Shown here: piece by piece, positions 8,235 through 17,374 of the stretch | Layout: the number at the start of each line of letters is the position of its first letter | How positions within the stretch are numbered: the stretch's first letter is position 1 | Source of the DNA: Isoptericola chiayiensis | GTDB lineage: Bacteria; Actinomycetota; Actinomycetes; Actinomycetales; Cellulomonadaceae | DNA length: 64,000 nt | Direction of reading: 5' to 3' | Assembly: GCF_013149805.1 (NCBI RefSeq) | Contig: NZ_JABEZT010000010.1 | Coordinates: 1 to 64,000 of the forward strand | Notes under the pieces: model-generated | Told to the model about the DNA's origin: nothing | Database searches by the model: none | Seen by the model: only the letters and a program-made list of their open reading frames with translations | Translations under genes and position numbers: made by a program

Positions 8235-8689
8235 CGGTCGTCCCTCCCGCGCAGCAGGCGGCCGAACGTGCTCGGGGGCGTCCTCGCTCCCAGGAGCACG
8301 CCCAGCAGGGCCGCCAGGGTGCCGAGCAGGAGCGTGGCACCGGCGTAGCCCAGGGCGGCGGGCCAGGTGCCGTCGCCGGTGAGCTGGGTGATGTCGAGCG
8401 CGAGCGAGGAGTACGTGGTGAACCCGCCCAGCATGCCGGTGCCGAAGAACAGCCGGACGCGGCGCAGTCGCGGGGTCTCGGGCCCGCGGCGGGCCAAGGC
8501 CTCCAGCAGCCAGCCGAGCAGGAAGGCGCCGGCCAGGTTGACGGCGAACGTCGACCACGGCCACTCGCCCGGCTCGTGGGGGAGCACGAGGCTCACGAGG
8601 TAGCGGGCGACGGAGCCGACGGCGCCGCCCGCGGCGACGAGCGTGACGAGCCGCAGGTCCTGGTGCGGTGGCCTGCCCGGTGACGTCAC
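8231..8689 (-). CDS. crcB: Fluoride ion channel CrcB/Fluc, partner subunit
   Basis: This 152-residue paralog of the next gene has the same four-helix layout and motifs: 'AAGGAVGSVARYLVS', 'PWSTFAVNLAGAFLLG', 'GTGMLGGFTTYSSLALD'. It has a longer C-terminal extension ending in arginines. GTG 8689 follows CATGAT (8701-8696) by six bases, a candidate leaderless start within the 27-bp gap behind the sigma-factor gene. The products likely form one dual-topology heterodimer that exports fluoride. Confidence 0.92.
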   Translation of the reverse strand: MTSPGRPPHQDLRLVTLVAAGGAVGSVARYLVSLVLPHEPGEWPWSTFAVNLAGAFLLGWLLEALARRGPETPRLRRVRLFFGTGMLGGFTTYSSLALDITQLTGDGTWPAALGYAGATLLLGTLAALLGVLLGARTPPSTFGRLLRGRDDR

Positions 8690-8716
8690 GCCCCCATCAT
8701 GGCGCAGCGGGCGGGT

Positions 8717-9718
8717 CTACCTCGCGGGCAGGTGGTCCGGCAGGCCGAACCGGGGGAACCAGGTGGCGGTGTCGAGGAACGTGGTGATGCCGGTGACGCG
8801 GCCGGCGCCGTCGTCCTCAAGCACGACCAGTCCCCAGGGCGTCCAGCCGCCGTCGGCGTCGACCCGGTACTGCCCGAACGCCATCGACCCGTTGGCGTGC
8901 ACCCGCAGGCACCGCGACCCGAGGCACCCCTTGCCCGGGCCCGCCATCCAGCGGGCGATCTCGTGCGGGCCCGAGACCCACAGGGTGTACGGCGGCATGT
9001 TGAGCACGGCGTCGTCGTGCAGAAGGCGCACGAGCGCCTCGAGGTCGTACCGCTCGAACGCGTCGAGGTACCGACCCAGCAGCTCCTCGTCCACCTCGCC
9101 CCAGCGCTCGGTGTCGCGCGAGAGGTTCTTCGAGCCGAGGGTGGCGCGCGCCCGCTGCAGCGCGCTGTTCACGGACGCGACGGTGGTGTCCAGCAGGGCG
9201 GCGGTCTCCGCCGCGGACCAGCGCAGCACCTCGCGCAGCACCAGGACCGCGCGCTGGCGGGGCGGCAGGTGCTGCAGCGCCGCGACGAACGCCAGCCGTA
9301 CGGACTCGCGACCGATCGCCATGTCGGCGGGGTCGCCCTCGCGGGGCAGCACCGCGTCGTCGGGGACGGGTTCGACCCAGCGCTCCTCGGCGAGCGTCTC
9401 GCCGAAGTTCTCGATCTCGGCCGGCTGCGCGGCGCCGATCCCCATGGGGCGCTCGCGCCGCTTGGCCGAGCCCAGGGCGTCGAAGCACACGTTCGTCGCG
9501 ATGCGGTACAACCACGAGCGCACCGACGACCGGCCCTCGAACCGGTCGTAGGCCCGCCAGGCGCGCAGCATCGTCTCCTGCACGGCGTCGTCGGCGTCGG
9601 CGGCGCCGCCGAGCATGCGGTAGCAGTACCCGGTGAGCTCGCGCCGGTACCTCTCGAGCAGCACGCCGACGTCGGGGGCGTCGACCCCGGCGGCCGGGGA
9701 CGATATGGCCTGTGTCAT
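8717..9718 (-). CDS. ECF sigma-70 factor with C-terminal SnoaL-like domain
   Basis: A 333-residue extracytoplasmic-function sigma factor. Region 2 covers about residues 20-95 ('YCYRMLGGAADADDAVQETM', 'RSWLYRIATNVCFD'), and region 4 about 165-215 ('LPPRQRAVLVLREVLRWSAA', 'SVNSALQRARA'). An NTF2/SnoaL-like domain follows from 225 ('YLDAFERYDLEALVRLLHDD', 'MPPYTLWVSG'). SigJ/SigG-type factors of this build need the extra domain for control in place of a separate anti-sigma gene, and indeed no anti-sigma gene is adjacent. ATG 9718 follows TACCGT (9731-9726) by seven bases, so it is likely leaderless. The stimulus and regulon are unknown. Confidence 0.9.
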   Translation of the reverse strand: MTQAISSPAAGVDAPDVGVLLERYRRELTGYCYRMLGGAADADDAVQETMLRAWRAYDRFEGRSSVRSWLYRIATNVCFDALGSAKRRERPMGIGAAQPAEIENFGETLAEERWVEPVPDDAVLPREGDPADMAIGRESVRLAFVAALQHLPPRQRAVLVLREVLRWSAAETAALLDTTVASVNSALQRARATLGSKNLSRDTERWGEVDEELLGRYLDAFERYDLEALVRLLHDDAVLNMPPYTLWVSGPHEIARWMAGPGKGCLGSRCLRVHANGSMAFGQYRVDADGGWTPWGLVVLEDDGAGRVTGITTFLDTATWFPRFGLPDHLPAR

Positions 9719-9762
9719 ACCTCACACGGTAGGCCCGCCCTCCGACACGCGCCAGGGTCCGC

Positions 9763-12105
9763 TCAGGTCTTGCGGCGTCGCGCCTCGTCCCGCGTCCAGG
9801 GCAGCACGCGCTCGACCAGCGGGATCGAGCTCGTGGTCGGCGACGGGCGCGGGATCGCCGGCACCACGCCGGTCAGCGGCCGCGCCTCCCGGTCGATCTC
9901 GAACCACACCGTCTTGCCCTCGCCGCCGTCGGCGTGGCGTCCGACCCCCTCGCCCAGGTGCTGGTCGACGCCCCACCGGGAGGCGAGCCGCTCCAGGAAC
10001 TGCACGCCGCGCCCCGACAGGTCCTGCGGCTCGGGTGCGCGCAGCACGGGCGGCCGGGTGCAGCCGTCGCGCACGGCCACGCGCAGCCGCCGGTCGTCGA
10101 CCTCGACGGTCGCCACGATGGGGCTGGCGCCGTGCTCGAGCGCGTTCGTGAGGATCTCGCTGGACAGCAGCATCGCGGTGCGGCGCTGCTCGGCGTCCAC
10201 GCTGCACGACTCGAGCACGTCGTCGACCCAGCGCCGGGCCGGACCGAGGTCGCTCAGGTCGTCGGCGACCTTGCGTTCCGCGGTGGCGGGACCGTCGTCC
10301 GACGGCGGGCCCGACGGCGCCGGGACGCGGGCCCGGGCCGCCAGCACTGCGACGTCGTCGCGCTGCGCCCGCCCGACGAGCCGGCGCACGAGCGAGCGCG
10401 GCAGCGACGCCGTCGCCTCGCCGAGGGTGTCGGCGAGCGCCTGCTCGAGCGCCGCGGTGCGCTCCGGCACGGGGACCCCGCGCCGTTCGACGAGCCCGTC
10501 GGTGTACAGCAGGAGGGTGTCGCCGGGCAGCAGGCGGGTCACGTGGTCGTGGCGCGGGGTGGCGGGGTGGATGCCGAGCAGCATGTCGGGTCGTGCGTCG
10601 AGCTGTTCGACGCTGCCGTCGCGGCGCAGCACGAGCGGCGGCGGGTGGCCGGCGTTCGACCAGGTCAGCGTGTAGCCGCGCTCGGGTGCGCCGTCGGGTC
10701 CCGTGTCCCCGCAGGGGCGTTCGTCCTGGTCGAGCCGCACGACGACGGCGGTCGCCATGGCGTGCGGGCCCAGCTCGGCGTTGGCCCGGTCCAGGCGGCC
10801 GAGGAGCTCGGCGGGGGACTCGTCGTGGCTCCAGGCCACGGCGCGCAGCATGGAGCGGAGCTGACCCATCTGGGCGGCGGCGCCGACGTCGTGCCCCGCG
10901 ACGTCGCCGATCATGAGCACGGCGGTGCGTTCGTCGCGCACGACGGCGTCGTACCAGTCCCCGCCGACCTGGTCGGTGCGTGCCGCCGGGGCGTAGGTGG
11001 TGGCGAGGTCGAGGTGGGCGACCTCGGGCGGGTCGGTCAGCAGGGACTCCTGCAGCGTGGTGGCGACGCGGCGTCGTGCCTCGAGCAGGGCGACCCGCTC
11101 CAGCGACATGGCCACGTACCGGCTGACCGTGGCCTCCAGGGCGGCGGTGCCGGCGTCGTGGTCGCGCTTCTCCTCCCAGACGCAGATGACGACGCCGATG
11201 ACGTCGTCGTCGGTGACGATGGGCAGGAACGACCGTGCGCCGCTGGAGACCAGCCCGATCCCCGCCATCGCGGGGAACACCTCGATCATCTCCTCGTGGT
11301 CCCGGTAGAACAGGGTCTTGCGGGTGCGGACGACGGCGGTGTCCGGGCGGGGCGCGTCGAGGCGGGCCGAGCGCATGTCTTCGGGGAAGCCGGGTTCCTG
11401 GTGCCCGACGGTGATGTAGCGCAGGTGGCGGCGGTCGGCGTCGACGAGCGCGAGCGAGCACCAGCGGGCGCCCATGCCGGAGCCGACCACCTGGGCGATG
11501 GTCTCCTCGACCTCCTCGATGGTGGTCACGCCGGCGAACCGTTCCGACAGCCCGAGCAGGAACTGGGCCCGCTGGTGGGCGCGGAACGCGACCTGCTCGG
11601 CGCGGCGCGCCCGTTCCCGCTCGGCGCGCAGCCGCAGCTCGCTGGTGCAGGCCGCGGCGAGGTCGGCGAGCGTGGCGAGGTCCTCCTCGGACCAGGTGCG
11701 GGGGGTGTCGTGCAGGGCCCACAGCGCGCCGACGACGTGCCCGCGGGAGTCCTCGACGGGGTAGCCGGCGAGGGATCGCGTGCCGAGCGCCTTGACGAGC
11801 CCACGGTCGGCGACGGAGGGGACGTCGTCGACGTCGCCGATGATCACCGGTCGACGGTTCTCGACGATGTCACCGGTGACAGGGTGGTCCATGCGGTAGA
11901 CACGGGCGCGCTGCACGTCGCCCGGCAGCCCGAGCGCGCCGGGCAAGAGCTGTACGGACGGGTCGTCGGAGAGCAGGACGAGCGTGGCTGCGGGCACGCC
12001 GAGCACCCGGTGGGCGATCCGCACGATGCGGTCGAACACCTCGTCGGCCGTGGCTTGCTCCGGGGCGCCGTGGGGCAGCGAACCCAGGACCTGGGTCTCG
12101 GGCAC
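9763..12105 (-). CDS. GAF-GAF-SpoIIE phosphatase with HATPase domain
   Basis: A 780-residue signalling protein. The first GAF-like sensor spans about residues 20-165, a coiled region and second GAF about 165-345, the PP2C-type SpoIIE phosphatase about 355-590 ('GDWYDAV', 'IGDVAGHDVGAAAQMGQLR', 'LLLYTDGLVE') and an RsbW-like histidine-kinase ATPase fold about 625-745. Such proteins control partner-switching by dephosphorylating anti-sigma-factor antagonists, and the ATPase domain may rephosphorylate them. No antagonist or sigma-B gene is adjacent. The neighbouring ECF gene lies downstream on the same strand, 44 bp away. GTG follows CATACT (12117-12112) by six bases, suggesting a leaderless mRNA. 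Confidence 0.9.
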   Translation of the reverse strand: MPETQVLGSLPHGAPEQATADEVFDRIVRIAHRVLGVPAATLVLLSDDPSVQLLPGALGLPGDVQRARVYRMDHPVTGDIVENRRPVIIGDVDDVPSVADRGLVKALGTRSLAGYPVEDSRGHVVGALWALHDTPRTWSEEDLATLADLAAACTSELRLRAERERARRAEQVAFRAHQRAQFLLGLSERFAGVTTIEEVEETIAQVVGSGMGARWCSLALVDADRRHLRYITVGHQEPGFPEDMRSARLDAPRPDTAVVRTRKTLFYRDHEEMIEVFPAMAGIGLVSSGARSFLPIVTDDDVIGVVICVWEEKRDHDAGTAALEATVSRYVAMSLERVALLEARRRVATTLQESLLTDPPEVAHLDLATTYAPAARTDQVGGDWYDAVVRDERTAVLMIGDVAGHDVGAAAQMGQLRSMLRAVAWSHDESPAELLGRLDRANAELGPHAMATAVVVRLDQDERPCGDTGPDGAPERGYTLTWSNAGHPPPLVLRRDGSVEQLDARPDMLLGIHPATPRHDHVTRLLPGDTLLLYTDGLVERRGVPVPERTAALEQALADTLGEATASLPRSLVRRLVGRAQRDDVAVLAARARVPAPSGPPSDDGPATAERKVADDLSDLGPARRWVDDVLESCSVDAEQRRTAMLLSSEILTNALEHGASPIVATVEVDDRRLRVAVRDGCTRPPVLRAPEPQDLSGRGVQFLERLASRWGVDQHLGEGVGRHADGGEGKTVWFEIDREARPLTGVVPAIPRPSPTTSSIPLVERVLPWTRDEARRRKT

Positions 12106-12251
12106 CGTCCCAGTATGGCGTGCGACACCCTCGGGCGGGTCCAGGCGTGCGGGCGCGGCCCAGGTCCGGGCGGTGCAGATCGCCCCCAGCCGTTGCGACG
12201 TGGGTCACACCGCGCGCACACTGGAGCAAGGACCGATACGGGGGTGGACTC

Positions 12252-12944
12252 GTGGTGGGAACCGCTGGAACGTTCGACGCCCTGCCCATGCTGGGCCGGG
12301 GCAAGCACCGTAACCCGAAGAAGGGCGCCTGCTTCATGGAGCTGGCGTCGTTCCTCGCGGGTGAGCGCTGGAGCGACCATCCGCAGTGCACGCACCCGCT
12401 GCTGGCGATGATGGCGCGCGCCGTCAACGACCTGACGTCCGACGACGCGCGGCCGCGCCTGGCGCCGCTGATCCCGTCGGTCATCGGGCTGACCAGCGAC
12501 GACCCACGCTGGGACGTGCACATCGCCCTACGCGCGGCGCAGACGGCGCTGCCGGTCGCGCCGGAGGACCGTCAGCAGACCCTCGCGGTGGCGATCTACG
12601 GCGCCGAGCGCATGCTCGACGTCCTGGACGGCCGGCCGGAGGGGACGATGTCGGCCGCCAGCGTCGAGGCGCTCGCCACGACGCCGCGGACCGCCGAGTG
12701 GGCGCGGCGCTTCTGCGCGGGCACGCACGTCAAGCCCAAGCGGTTCGTCCGCGACGCGGCGCCCTCGGTGGTCTCGACGGCGGTGCAGGGCATCAGCGAG
12801 TCGTACCGGCCCGACATCGACGCCCGGCTGCGCGAGCTGCTCGAGGCGACGGTCGCCGACGCGCGACGCTGGGCGGGCGCGGAGGACGCCGAGGTGCTGC
12901 GGGAGGACCAGTGGGTCGACGTGGTGCGGCCCGCGGGCGTGTGA
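12252..12944 (+). CDS. Conserved actinobacterial protein of unknown function
   Basis: A soluble, mostly helical protein of about 230 residues, divergent from the phosphatase gene. The N-terminal 'MLGRGKHRNPKKGACFMELA' and 'HPQCTHPLLAMMARAVNDL' look conserved, and two cysteines (in GACF and HPQCTH) could bind metal. I recognise the type as a conserved actinobacterial hypothetical, but no functional domain is clear. The start is uncertain: GTG 12252 or 12255, behind GGGGGTGG, gives a sensible N-terminus. The upstream in-frame ATG at 12120 would add basic, low-quality sequence. Confidence 0.65.
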   Translation: MVGTAGTFDALPMLGRGKHRNPKKGACFMELASFLAGERWSDHPQCTHPLLAMMARAVNDLTSDDARPRLAPLIPSVIGLTSDDPRWDVHIALRAAQTALPVAPEDRQQTLAVAIYGAERMLDVLDGRPEGTMSAASVEALATTPRTAEWARRFCAGTHVKPKRFVRDAAPSVVSTAVQGISESYRPDIDARLRELLEATVADARRWAGAEDAEVLREDQWVDVVRPAGV

Positions 12945-12994
12945 CGTCGTCCGGACGGCTGGAACCGGGCGAGCGCGCCTGGTAGACCGGTCGG

Positions 12995-14191
12995 GTGACC
13001 GACTCCCCGCTGGACCAGCTCTCCCTCGCCGACCTGCGCCGTCGGACGTCCGTGAAGTGGACCGCCTACCCCGACGACGTGCTGCCGCTGTTCGTGGCCG
13101 AGATGGACGTGCCGCAGGCACCGTTCGTCGTGGCGGCGATCGACCACGCGCTCGCGGCCGGCGACACCGGGTACGACCGCGGCACGGGGTACGCCGCGGC
13201 GCTCGCGCCGTTCGCGCGGCGCCGGTGGGGGTGGGACCCCGACGTGCGCTCCAGCCGCACGACGGCGGACGTCATGGTCGCGACCGTCGAGATCCTGCGG
13301 GTGCTGACCGCACCCGGGGACGCCGTCGTCGTCACCCCGCCCGTCTACCCGCCGTTCTACGGCTACACCCGCAACGAGGGGCGCCAGGTCGTCGAGGCGC
13401 CCCTCGACGCCGACGGCCGGCTCGACCCGGACACCCTGGAGGCCGCGTTCCGGACCGCCACCGGTGCGGCCGCGCACGGCACCGGGCCGGGGTCCGGGCG
13501 TCGGGCGGTGCTGCTGCTGTGCAACCCCCACAACCCGACCGGCACCGTCCACACCCGCGCCGAGCTCGAGCAGGTGCTCGCCCTGGCCGGGCGGTACGGC
13601 GTGCGGGTGGTCGCGGACGAGATCCACGCACCGTTCACCGCCGAGGGTCTCGCACCGGAGGCGACCGCGTTCACCCCGCTGCTGGACGTCGCCGGCAGCG
13701 ACGACGCGATCGCCGTGCACTCGGCGTCCAAGGCGTTCAACCTGGCCGGGCTGCGCGCCGCCACCGCCCTCGCCGGCCCCGACGCCGCCGCCGACCTGCG
13801 CCGCATCCCCGAGGAGGCCGGGCACGCCGTCAACCACCTCGCCGTCCTCGCGCACGCCGCCGCCTACACCGAGGGGGACGACTGGCTGGACGCGCTGCGC
13901 GAGGGGATCGTGCGACGCCGCGAGCTCGCGACGAAGCTCCTCGCCGAGCACGCCCCCGCGGTGCGCGTCCACCCCGGCGAGGGCACCTACCTGATGTGGC
14001 TCGACGTGCGCGACGCCGTGCCCGCCGACGTCGACCCCCACCAGCACGTGCTGCGCACCGCGAAGGTCGCGCTCGGCGACGGGCGGCACTTCGGCACCGG
14101 CGGGGACGGCCGGCTGCGGCTCAACCTGGCCACGACGCCGGAGATCCTGACCGAGGCGGTCGAACGGCTGGGAGCGGCGCTCAACCGCTGA
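12995..14191 (+). CDS. MalY/PatB-type PLP aminotransferase (cystathionine beta-lyase)
   Basis: A 398-residue fold-type I PLP enzyme of the MalY/PatB branch, which cleaves cystathionine to homocysteine, pyruvate and ammonia in methionine synthesis. Evidence includes 'DVLPLFVAEMDVPQAPFV', 'VVVTPPVYPPFYGY', 'LCNPHNPTGTVHT', 'VADEIHAPF', the PLP lysine in 'SASKAFNLAGLRAA' near residue 249, and 'YLMWLDVR'. GTG follows TAGACC (12983-12988) by six bases, a possible leaderless start. Its last 11 bases overlap the 3' end of the convergent carboxypeptidase gene. Substrate choice between cystathionine and another beta-substituted amino acid cannot be fixed from sequence. Confidence 0.88.
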   Translation: MTDSPLDQLSLADLRRRTSVKWTAYPDDVLPLFVAEMDVPQAPFVVAAIDHALAAGDTGYDRGTGYAAALAPFARRRWGWDPDVRSSRTTADVMVATVEILRVLTAPGDAVVVTPPVYPPFYGYTRNEGRQVVEAPLDADGRLDPDTLEAAFRTATGAAAHGTGPGSGRRAVLLLCNPHNPTGTVHTRAELEQVLALAGRYGVRVVADEIHAPFTAEGLAPEATAFTPLLDVAGSDDAIAVHSASKAFNLAGLRAATALAGPDAAADLRRIPEEAGHAVNHLAVLAHAAAYTEGDDWLDALREGIVRRRELATKLLAEHAPAVRVHPGEGTYLMWLDVRDAVPADVDPHQHVLRTAKVALGDGRHFGTGGDGRLRLNLATTPEILTEAVERLGAALNR

Positions 14192-15194
14192 GGCCGAACG
14201 CCTCCTCGAGGGTGCCGCCGCCGTGGTGCAGGTAGGCCGCCAGGTGCGTGCCGACGTAGCGCAGGTGCCACGGTTCGCCCCGGTAGCCGGTGACGTCCTC
14301 GGCGCCGCGGGGGTAGCGGACCACGTAGCCGTACCGCCACGCGTGCCGGTCCACCCAGTCCGACGACGGCGTGCCCCCGAAGTCCGTGAACGGCACCCCG
14401 GCCTGCGTGACGTCGGCCGCCCACCCCGTCTGGTGCTCCGAGTGGCCGGACCGCGCCGAGAACCGGGACGCCGCCCGCTCGCCGTGGCGTGCGGCGTACC
14501 GGTCGAACAGCCGCTCCTGGTAGCCGGCCGGCCGGAACCCGGAGACCAGCACCAGGCGCTCGCCCGTGGCGTCCTGCGCGTCGGCCGCGAGCTCGCCCAG
14601 CGCCTTCGCCGCCGCCGGCCGCAGCTCGGTCCACGCGCCCTGGGTCGCCAAGTCGGGTTCGACGAGGCGTCCGGGGCGGTACCCCTGCGGTGAGATCGCC
14701 CGGTCCTTGGTGACCAGGACCGTCGGGTCGGCGGGGTCCGTGCCCGCCTCCCAGGAGGCGTGGACCACCTTGACGCCGCTGGTGGCCGGGGCGGCGTCGG
14801 CCGTGCCCGCCACGAACAGCCGCCAGCGGGTCACCGGAGCCTGCGTCCAGTGGCCCGTCAGCCCCACCGCCGCGGCCCAGGTGCCCGCACCCGTCGGGAA
14901 GGACCGTCGGGTCATCCACGCTCCGTCCACGAGCTGCTGCAGCTCGACGTCGCGCCCCAGCCCCGGAGAGATCGCGACGCCGTCCGTCCAGGGCGTGCCG
15001 ACCGTCCGCTCCTCCGTCGGCGCCCAGCCCACCACGGCCGTGTACCGAGCGAGCGGCTCGTGCGCCGCCGGGTCGGGCGCCACCGGACCGTGCGGCGCCA
15101 CCGCACCCGCCGTCGTCGGGCAGGCGACCACCGCGGCGACGGCTGCTGCGGTCACCACACGGCGCGCACGACGGCGGAAGGACGGCGGGAGCAC
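14181..15194 (-). CDS. Exported D-alanyl-D-alanine carboxypeptidase (VanY-like, M15B)
   Basis: A 337-residue secreted protein. A signal peptide ('RRVVTAAAVAAVVACPTTAG') is followed by a region of unclear fold. A C-terminal M15B zinc peptidase domain has 'LVSGFRPAGYQERLF', the zinc motif 'SGHSEHQTGWAADV' and 'EPWHLRYVG'. It should remove terminal D-alanine from peptidoglycan stem peptides outside the membrane. I moved the start to GTG 15194: TAGAGT (15207-15202) ends seven bases before it, and the signal peptide then begins normally. The longer frame from 15227 adds 11 residues ahead of it. Divergence from the lipoprotein transpeptidase gene groups two cell-wall enzymes. Confidence 0.87.
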   Translation of the reverse strand: MLPPSFRRRARRVVTAAAVAAVVACPTTAGAVAPHGPVAPDPAAHEPLARYTAVVGWAPTEERTVGTPWTDGVAISPGLGRDVELQQLVDGAWMTRRSFPTGAGTWAAAVGLTGHWTQAPVTRWRLFVAGTADAAPATSGVKVVHASWEAGTDPADPTVLVTKDRAISPQGYRPGRLVEPDLATQGAWTELRPAAAKALGELAADAQDATGERLVLVSGFRPAGYQERLFDRYAARHGERAASRFSARSGHSEHQTGWAADVTQAGVPFTDFGGTPSSDWVDRHAWRYGYVVRYPRGAEDVTGYRGEPWHLRYVGTHLAAYLHHGGGTLEEAFGLSG

Positions 15195-15255
15195 GGGGCG
15201 CACTCTAGGAGCATCACCCCTGGGCACGCCAGACGCACCCCGCTAGGCTCGCCGG

Positions 15256-17289
15256 GTGCGCCGCCGGACAACCCTGCCCCTGACCGTCCTGATCGCCCCC
15301 GCCGTGCTGGTCACGCTGACCGCGTGCACCGGGCCGGACCGGCCGCCCGCGGCCGACACCGCCGCCGCGCTCGCCGACGGGCTCGCGTCCGGCGACCTGG
15401 CCGCGCTGACCGTCACCGCGACGACGTCCGCCATCCCCCAGCAGGTCCTCGACGAGGTCACCGAACCCCTGCGGGCCGCGGCCGAGGAGGCCGGCGCCGC
15501 CCCCGCCGTCGAGGTCGCCGAGGTGACGGAGCGCCCCGAGGCCGAGGGCGAGGAACCCGCCGCCGACGTGACCCTCGCGTGGAGCTGGCCGCTGGACGCC
15601 GAGCGCACCTGGGAGTACACCACCAGCACCGAGCTCGGCTGGGTGCCCCCCGGTGAGGACGCCGGACCGGACGACGTCGGCACCTGGGAGGTGCACTGGG
15701 AGCCCGACCTGCTCGTCCCCGAGCTCGTCGCCACCGACCGGCTCGAGATCGAGACCGTCGCCCCGGACCGCGGCGACCTCCTCGACGTCGACGGCGAGCC
15801 GCTGGTCACCGAGCGCGACGTGTGGCGCATCGGCATCGACAAGACCCGCCTGGACCCGCCGGCATACGACGAGCAGTCGCGGGCGCTCGCCGAGCTGGTC
15901 GGCCTCGACCCCGACGAGTACGCGGCACGCGTCGAGGCCGCGGGGGACAAGGCCTACGTCGAGGCGATCACCATCCGCAAGGACCGCGAGACGTCCGGCG
16001 TCGACTTCACCGCCGGCGACGCCCGCACCATCCGCGGCGTCAACGTGCTCGCCGACACCATGGAGCTCGCGCCGACGTCGACGTTCGCGCGCCCCGTCCT
16101 CGGCCGGTCCGGTGACGCCACCGCCGAGATCATCGAGGACTCCGACGGCGCGATCCAGGCCGGGGACACCGTCGGGCTGTCCGGCCTGCAGGCCGCCTAC
16201 GACGCCGAGCTGCGGGGCGCACCCGGCCTCGTGGTGAACGTCGTCGACACCGACGGCGAGGTGCTGCGCGAGGCCTACCGGGCCGAGGCGGTGCACGGCG
16301 CCGACGTCGCCACCGCGTTCGACCCCGCGCTGCAGACGCTCGCCGAGGACGTGCTCTCCGACGTCGAGCCCGCCAGCGCCCTCGTGGCGATCCGGCCGTC
16401 CACCGGCGACGTGCTCGCCGCCGCCAGCGGCCCCGGGAGCGAGGGCTGGTCGACGGCGACCCTCGGCCAGTACGCCCCGGGCTCCACGTTCAAGGTGGCC
16501 GGGGCGCTCGCCCTGATGCGCGCCGGCGTCTTCCCCGAGGACACGGTCAGCTGCCCCGAGACCCGGACCGTGGACGGGCGCACCTACTCCAACGTGCCCG
16601 GTTACCCGGCGTCCGCCACCGGCGAGGTGCCGTTCTCCACCGCGTTCGCCCACTCGTGCAACACGGCGTTCATCGGGGCGGGGGACGCCCTGGAGACCGG
16701 GGCGCTCGCCGACGCCGCGGCGGACCTCGGGCTCGTCGCGGAACCGTCGGTCGGGGCCGCCGCGTTCCTCGGCGAGGTCCCGACCTCCGACGGCGGCGCC
16801 ACCGCGCGGGCCGAGGCGATGATCGGCCAGGGGCAGGTGCTGGCCTCCCCGCTCGGCATGGCGACGGTCGCGGCGAGCGTCGCGGCCGGGGAGCAGGTGG
16901 AGCCGCGCATCGTGCGCGAGGTCGTGGCGGCGGACGGGGGCCCGTCGTCGTCCGCGGCGCCGTCGGGATCTGCGTCGCCGTCCGCGTCGCCGTCGTCGGC
17001 GGGGGAGCCGGCGGGCACGGCCGACGGGCTGACCGAGACCGAGGCGGCCGACCTGCGCGACCTCATGGCCGGCGTCGTGACCGACGGCAGCGCCTCGGCC
17101 CTGGCCGACGTCCCCGCGGTGGTGGGCGCCAAGACCGGTACCGCACAGTACGGGGACGGGTCGCGCCAGCACGCGTGGATGCTCGCGATCACCGACGACG
17201 ACCTGGCGGTCGCCGTGTTCGTCGAGGACGGCGAGTACGGGTCGACGACGGCGGGCCCGCTGATGGGGTCGTTCCTCACCGGGCGCTGA
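15256..17289 (+). CDS. Lipoprotein penicillin-binding transpeptidase (class B, MecA-like N-domain)
   Basis: A 677-residue exported transpeptidase. An N-terminal lipobox ('LVTLTAC') anchors it, followed by an NTF2/MecA-N-like domain (about 35-140), a PBP dimer region (about 150-330, 'APDRGDLLD') and the transpeptidase domain. Catalytic motifs are present: SxxK in 'APGSTFKVAG', SxN in 'FAHSCNTAF', and KTG in 'VGAKTGTAQYG'. A 30-residue serine/alanine/proline insert lies near 570 before the KTG box. GTG follows TAGGCT (15244-15249) by six bases, so it is probably leaderless. It should cross-link peptidoglycan; low beta-lactam affinity is typical of MecA-N relatives but unproven here. Confidence 0.92.
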   Translation: MRRRTTLPLTVLIAPAVLVTLTACTGPDRPPAADTAAALADGLASGDLAALTVTATTSAIPQQVLDEVTEPLRAAAEEAGAAPAVEVAEVTERPEAEGEEPAADVTLAWSWPLDAERTWEYTTSTELGWVPPGEDAGPDDVGTWEVHWEPDLLVPELVATDRLEIETVAPDRGDLLDVDGEPLVTERDVWRIGIDKTRLDPPAYDEQSRALAELVGLDPDEYAARVEAAGDKAYVEAITIRKDRETSGVDFTAGDARTIRGVNVLADTMELAPTSTFARPVLGRSGDATAEIIEDSDGAIQAGDTVGLSGLQAAYDAELRGAPGLVVNVVDTDGEVLREAYRAEAVHGADVATAFDPALQTLAEDVLSDVEPASALVAIRPSTGDVLAAASGPGSEGWSTATLGQYAPGSTFKVAGALALMRAGVFPEDTVSCPETRTVDGRTYSNVPGYPASATGEVPFSTAFAHSCNTAFIGAGDALETGALADAAADLGLVAEPSVGAAAFLGEVPTSDGGATARAEAMIGQGQVLASPLGMATVAASVAAGEQVEPRIVREVVAADGGPSSSAAPSGSASPSASPSSAGEPAGTADGLTETEAADLRDLMAGVVTDGSASALADVPAVVGAKTGTAQYGDGSRQHAWMLAITDDDLAVAVFVEDGEYGSTTAGPLMGSFLTGR

Positions 17290-17374
17290 GCCCGGGGTTC
17301 GTCGCAGAGCTCGGTGCGCCCGGCCGGGAGGGTCGGGCTCAGCGCGCCCGGTCGGGTTCAGCGTGCCCGGTCGG
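17281..17374. terminator. Intergenic inverted and tandem repeats after the transpeptidase gene
   Basis: GGGCGCTGAGCCC (17281-17293) pairs with GGGCTCAGCGCGCCC (17335-17349) with a 2-nt bulge. The right arm is followed by a second copy of TCAGCGYGCCCGGTCGG. It lies between two convergent genes. It could end transcription from both sides, but lacks a T-run. Confidence 0.4.

Noticed and set aside
8690-8716. Fluoride riboswitch ahead of the crcB genes
   Set aside because: Only 27 bases separate the sigma-factor stop from the crcB start, and a -10 box occupies part of it; there is no room for the riboswitch fold.
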